This document shows, piece after piece, positions 60,888-64,000 of a stretch of 64,000 nt of DNA; the stretch's first letter is position 1; the number at the start of each line of letters is the position of its first letter. The notes beneath the pieces were generated by a model. It made no database searches, was not told where the DNA came from, and worked only from the letters and a program-made list of their open reading frames with translations. Made by a program: the position numbers and the translations under genes. The DNA lies in assembly GCF_014851765.1 (NCBI RefSeq), contig NZ_JACVAI010000002.1, positions 744,001 through 808,000 on the forward strand, given 5' to 3'. The DNA is from Pseudomonas sp. PDM04 (GTDB lineage Bacteria > Pseudomonadota > Gammaproteobacteria > Pseudomonadales > Pseudomonadaceae).

Positions 60888-62237
60888 GTGGAAAGCCGCA
60901 AATCCGAAGCCCCGACACTGGAACTCTCGCCGCCGTTACGCAATGGCTGGCTGGAGCGCATCTTCAAACTCACCTTGCACGGCACCACGGTGAAGACCGA
61001 GCTGATCGCCGGCCTGACCACCTTCATCACCATGGCCTACATCATCTTCGTCAACCCCAACATCATGGCTGACGCCGGGATCGATCATGGCGCGGCCTTC
61101 GTCGCCACCTGCATCGCCGCCGCACTCGGCTGCCTGTTGATGGGCCTGTACGCCAACTGGCCGGTGGGCCTGGCCCCGGGCATGGGCCTGAACGCCTTCT
61201 TCACCTACACCGTGGTCGGCACCATGGGCTACAACTGGGAAACCGCCCTCGGCGCGGTGTTCGTTTCCGGTGTGTTGTTCATGATCCTGACGTTTTCGAA
61301 GATTCGCGAGTGGCTGCTCAACAGCATCCCTGTGAGCCTGCGTTTCGCCATGGGCGCGGGCGTGGGCCTGTTTCTGGGGTTGATCGGCCTGAAAACCGCC
61401 GGCATCGTCGTCGATAGCCCGGCGACCCTGATCAAGCTGGGCTCCCTGCGCGAACCCGGCCCGCTGCTGGCTGCCCTCTGCTTCCTGATGATTGCCGTGC
61501 TCAGCTATCACAAAGTGTTCGGCGCCATCCTCATCAGCATCATCACCGTGACGCTGGCCGGCTGGGGCCTGGGCGTGGTGCATTACGAAGGGATCATGTC
61601 GGCCCCGCCCAGCCTGGCCCCGACCTGGATGGCGATGAACGTCGCCGGCGTGTTCAACGTCAGCATGATCAGCGTGGTGCTGGCCTTCCTCTTCGTGCAC
61701 ATGTTCGACACGGCGGGTACCCTGATGGGGGTCGCCCAGCGCGCCAACCTGGTCAACCCGGACGGACGCATCGAAAACCTGTCCCGGGCGATGAAGGCCG
61801 ACAGCGCCTCCAGCGTGTTCGGCGCCGTGGTCGGTGTTCCGCCCGTCACCAGCTACGTGGAAAGCGCCGCAGGTGTGGCGGCCGGTGGCCGCACCGGGCT
61901 GACGGCGGTGACCGTGGGCGTGCTGTTCATTGCCGCCATGTTTTTCGCGCCGCTGGCCGGCATGATCCCCGCCTATGCCACCGCCGGTGCATTGATTTAT
62001 GTGGCGATGCTGATGATGGGCGGCATGGCGCACATCGAATGGGATGAAGCGACCGATAGCATTCCGGCGATCGTCACGGCGATCATGATGCCGCTGACCT
62101 TTTCGGTCGCCGACGGCATCGCGCTGGGCTTCATCACCTACGTGGCGCTGAAGGCCGGCACTGGCAAATACAAGGAGATTTCCGTCAGCCTGTGGGTGCT
62201 CTGCGCGATCTTCATCGCCAAGTTCATCTTCCTGTAA
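60888..62237 (+). CDS. Purine permease, AzgA-like NCS2 family
   Basis: This 449-residue permease has about 14 helices and takes up guanine/hypoxanthine or adenine with protons. Family marks are GLTTFITMAYIIFVNPNIM, the conserved half-helix APGMGLNAFFTY, and FDTAGTLMGVAQ with later GVPPVTSYVESAAGV. The start is GTG 60888, with GAGGAG eight bases upstream. Purine specificity is from family knowledge; the exact base is not visible. Confidence 0.92.
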   Translation: MESRKSEAPTLELSPPLRNGWLERIFKLTLHGTTVKTELIAGLTTFITMAYIIFVNPNIMADAGIDHGAAFVATCIAAALGCLLMGLYANWPVGLAPGMGLNAFFTYTVVGTMGYNWETALGAVFVSGVLFMILTFSKIREWLLNSIPVSLRFAMGAGVGLFLGLIGLKTAGIVVDSPATLIKLGSLREPGPLLAALCFLMIAVLSYHKVFGAILISIITVTLAGWGLGVVHYEGIMSAPPSLAPTWMAMNVAGVFNVSMISVVLAFLFVHMFDTAGTLMGVAQRANLVNPDGRIENLSRAMKADSASSVFGAVVGVPPVTSYVESAAGVAAGGRTGLTAVTVGVLFIAAMFFAPLAGMIPAYATAGALIYVAMLMMGGMAHIEWDEATDSIPAIVTAIMMPLTFSVADGIALGFITYVALKAGTGKYKEISVSLWVLCAIFIAKFIFL

Positions 62238-62257
62238 GCCGTACACGATTCAAAACA

Positions 62258-62283
62258 GCCTCACCCCGTCGGGTGAGGCTTTT
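62258..62283 (+). terminator. Terminator after the purine permease gene
   Basis: GCCTCACCC-CGTC-GGGTGAGGC is a 9-bp stem followed by TTTT. The lysE gene starts 19 bases beyond it and must have its own promoter or rely on read-through. Confidence 0.85.
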
Positions 62284-62302
62284 GTGCATGAGGAGCAACG
62301 TA

Positions 62303-62932
62303 ATGAGTCTGGAAACCTGGCTGCTGTTCAGCGGTGCTGCGCTGATCGTGATCCTGATCCCGGGGCCGCTGTCCCTGCTGATGATCAGCAACAGCCTGAA
62401 CTACGGCTTGCGCCGTTCCTGGCCGGCCTTTCTCGGTGGCGTCAGTGCTTCGATCTGCCTGCTCAGTGCTTCGGCCCTGGGTCTGGGGGCGTTGCTGCTG
62501 GCGTCGGAACAGCTGTTCAGCGCCTTGAAAATCATCGGCGCGCTCTACCTGTTCTACCTGGCCTGGCAGAGCTGGCAGCAATCGCGCCAGCCTTCCCACG
62601 GCGCCGAAGTGCCCCAGGCGGTTGCGGTACCGCGCTTTCGCGCGCTGTTCGGGCGAGCCTTCATGCTCGGCGCCAGCAATCCCAAGGACATCCTGTTTTT
62701 CGCCGCCTTCCTGCCGCAGTTCCTCAGCGCCGAACAGCCGTTCCTGCCGCAACTGCTGGTGATGATCGCCACGTGGACGCTGCTGGACCTGCTGTGCAAG
62801 CTGGCCTATGGGCTCGGCGCCCACGGCGCGGCGCGGTACTTACGCTCGGGCAAGGGCCAGAGCTGGTTCAATCGCATCAGCGCCGGTCTGTTCGGCGGCG
62901 CCGGCGCCGCCTCCCTGCTGAGCGGACACTGA
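62303..62932 (+). CDS. LysE/RhtB-family amino acid exporter
   Basis: This 209-residue membrane protein has about six helices. The family block is LIPGPLSLLMISNSLNYG with the characteristic G-P pair, and the second is GASNPKDILFFAAFLPQF. It exports an amino acid or derivative; the substrate is not visible. AGGAG seven bases before ATG 62303 fixes the start. Confidence 0.9.
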   Translation: MSLETWLLFSGAALIVILIPGPLSLLMISNSLNYGLRRSWPAFLGGVSASICLLSASALGLGALLLASEQLFSALKIIGALYLFYLAWQSWQQSRQPSHGAEVPQAVAVPRFRALFGRAFMLGASNPKDILFFAAFLPQFLSAEQPFLPQLLVMIATWTLLDLLCKLAYGLGAHGAARYLRSGKGQSWFNRISAGLFGGAGAASLLSGH

Positions 62933-63091
62933 GACACGCCCCACCCCGGCCGCTGCGGCGCGCCGTGGTGGGTGCCTGCCCATACCGTCATCCGCCGAAA
63001 CAGAAGCACTACATAGTTATCGCTTGACCCTCTCCACGCTTCCCTACAGTTCGGGCCGCATGTTGCACCCAAACCCAACAAGGAAGCCCCT

Positions 63092-64000
63092 ATGGCCCAA
63101 GCTTTTCCCTCTCCCGACGCGCCCGACGACACCGTGAAGATCTCGGACGTCGAGCCGCCGAACCTGACGACGCTCGACAAGGAAATCGCCGACTTCATCC
63201 GCAGCAATGGCGCCAGCGCGGCGCAAGATCCGCCCCCTCGATCGGCGAAAAAACGCGAGCGGGTACTGCGGGCTCTGGATCACTACTACGGCCCCCTCGC
63301 GCTGGGCCACTTCACGATCAGCCGCCTGGAACTGCACCTGTTGAATGCCACGGTCCACGGCGCGCCGCTGGACATCGGCAACAGCAATTTCCGCCACACC
63401 GCCCAGGATTTCATCGACGGCCTGCAGCTCAATCCGCTCGATGTCGAACAGCGGATGTGGGCCACCGGCCAGGCGGGCGACTCCACCATCCCCACGCTGC
63501 TGTTCGAGATTGCCACGCACCGTTCGGTCAGCGCCCCGCCGCTGCTCAGCGAAGCAATGAGCCCCCATGGGGTCAAGCTCGACCGCTTCGTACGAGCGGC
63601 GCAGAAGCTGGAAATCCATGACATCCGCCTGCCCGAAAATGTCCCTGGCTGGGTCGACAGGCAGAAGAGCAAGGTGGTGAACAGCATGGGCGTCGGGCTC
63701 CAGGCGTTCGGCATCTACAGCGGCTTGATGGGGATCAACGATGCCATCAAGCGCGGCGACAGCACCGAGGCGGCGATCAATGCCGGCGCAATCGTGACGG
63801 AAGTCGGCTCGCTGATCATCGAGCGCGGCCTGGTTAAAACCGCGCAGTCGCTGATTGAACAGAGCGCGCATATCTACCAGGGCTTCGCCAGGACCCAGTA
63901 TGGCCTGTATCTGTCGCGCTCAGCCGGCTTGATCGCAGGCGCGCTGACCTTGCCCTTCGATGTCTACTTCGCGGTCAAAGCACTGAACGACGCTTCCCGC
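63092..64000 (+). CDS. Large toxin-like protein, N-terminal part (partial at window end)
   Basis: Only the first 303 codons are visible, without a stop, and the frame runs off the window. AAGGAA six bases before ATG 63092 supports the start. There is no signal peptide. Residues about 1-190 are hydrophilic. From about 195 two amphipathic or hydrophobic segments follow (GVGLQAFGIYSGLMGINDAI, INAGAIVTEVGSLIIERGL, SAGLIAGALTLPFDVYFAV) that resemble the pore-forming region of TcdA/TcdB-like toxins found in Pseudomonas. This assignment is tentative. Confidence 0.5.
   Translation, partial: MAQAFPSPDAPDDTVKISDVEPPNLTTLDKEIADFIRSNGASAAQDPPPRSAKKRERVLRALDHYYGPLALGHFTISRLELHLLNATVHGAPLDIGNSNFRHTAQDFIDGLQLNPLDVEQRMWATGQAGDSTIPTLLFEIATHRSVSAPPLLSEAMSPHGVKLDRFVRAAQKLEIHDIRLPENVPGWVDRQKSKVVNSMGVGLQAFGIYSGLMGINDAIKRGDSTEAAINAGAIVTEVGSLIIERGLVKTAQSLIEQSAHIYQGFARTQYGLYLSRSAGLIAGALTLPFDVYFAVKALNDASR

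Noticed and set aside
63024..63050. TTGACC and TACAGT upstream of the toxin-like gene as a promoter
   Set aside because: The boxes resemble those before the peptide gene, but the spacer is only 15 bases, too short for a good sigma-70 promoter.

Overview
The window is chromosomal DNA of a Pseudomonas, most likely of the P. fluorescens group. Supporting signs are a fused nuoCD gene in a complete nuo order, high GC, gene neighbours typical of the genus (glnS-cysS, ppiB-lpxH, tamA-tamB, mtnC-mtnD-mtnB), a DUF3509 protein, and many copies of a REP palindrome of the form GTGGGAGCGAGCC-N-GCTCGCGA, usually in inverted pairs at gene ends.

Layout. 1-13.9 kb: NADH dehydrogenase I (end of nuoB, then nuoCD, E, F, G, H, I, J, K, L, M, N), all on the plus strand and mostly with overlapping or abutting genes. 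There is an unexpected hairpin-plus-T-run between nuoF and nuoG. 14-18.7 kb: an accessory island with lower-GC spacers. It holds a Phd-type antitoxin and PIN-domain (VapC-like) toxin pair, then a candidate ribosomal-peptide (RiPP) locus: a 42-residue acidic peptide, a stand-alone YcaO enzyme, a SAM methyltransferase and an alpha/beta-hydrolase of proline-iminopeptidase type. 18.7-26.9 kb: a six-gene ABC uptake operon of the glycerol GlpSTPQUV type on the minus strand. It faces a divergent sigma-54 activator across a region with a strong sigma-54 promoter and six TGAACA repeats. 27-31.6 kb: cysS, glnS, ppiB, lpxH. 31.7-36.5 kb: a MarR-controlled tripartite efflux operon with twin palindromic operators. 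36.7-42.1 kb: tamB and tamA. 42-48.6 kb: GNAT protein, xthA, a PstS-like/OmpA fusion, an ankyrin protein, a FATP-type acyl-CoA ligase and a DUF3509 gene behind a sigma-54 promoter. 48.6-52.8 kb: methionine-salvage genes mtnC, mtnD, mtnB with an MFS carrier, then aroC. 52.9-63 kb: hydrolases, prmB, an isochorismatase-like protein, an Smr protein, folE, a glutaredoxin, an aminotransferase with a divergent MarR regulator, a purine permease and a LysE exporter. 63.1 kb to the end: the 5' part of a large, possibly pore-forming toxin-like gene.

The most novel segment is the peptide-YcaO-methyltransferase-hydrolase locus. The peptide begins Met-Gly, has a neutral-to-basic first third and a strongly acidic, helix-prone remainder, and contains no Cys or Ser. 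That suggests an N-terminal core with a C-terminal follower, the layout of bottromycin, rather than a classic thiazole/oxazole substrate. This reading is inference. The sequence directly shows the gene order, motifs, promoter and overlaps.
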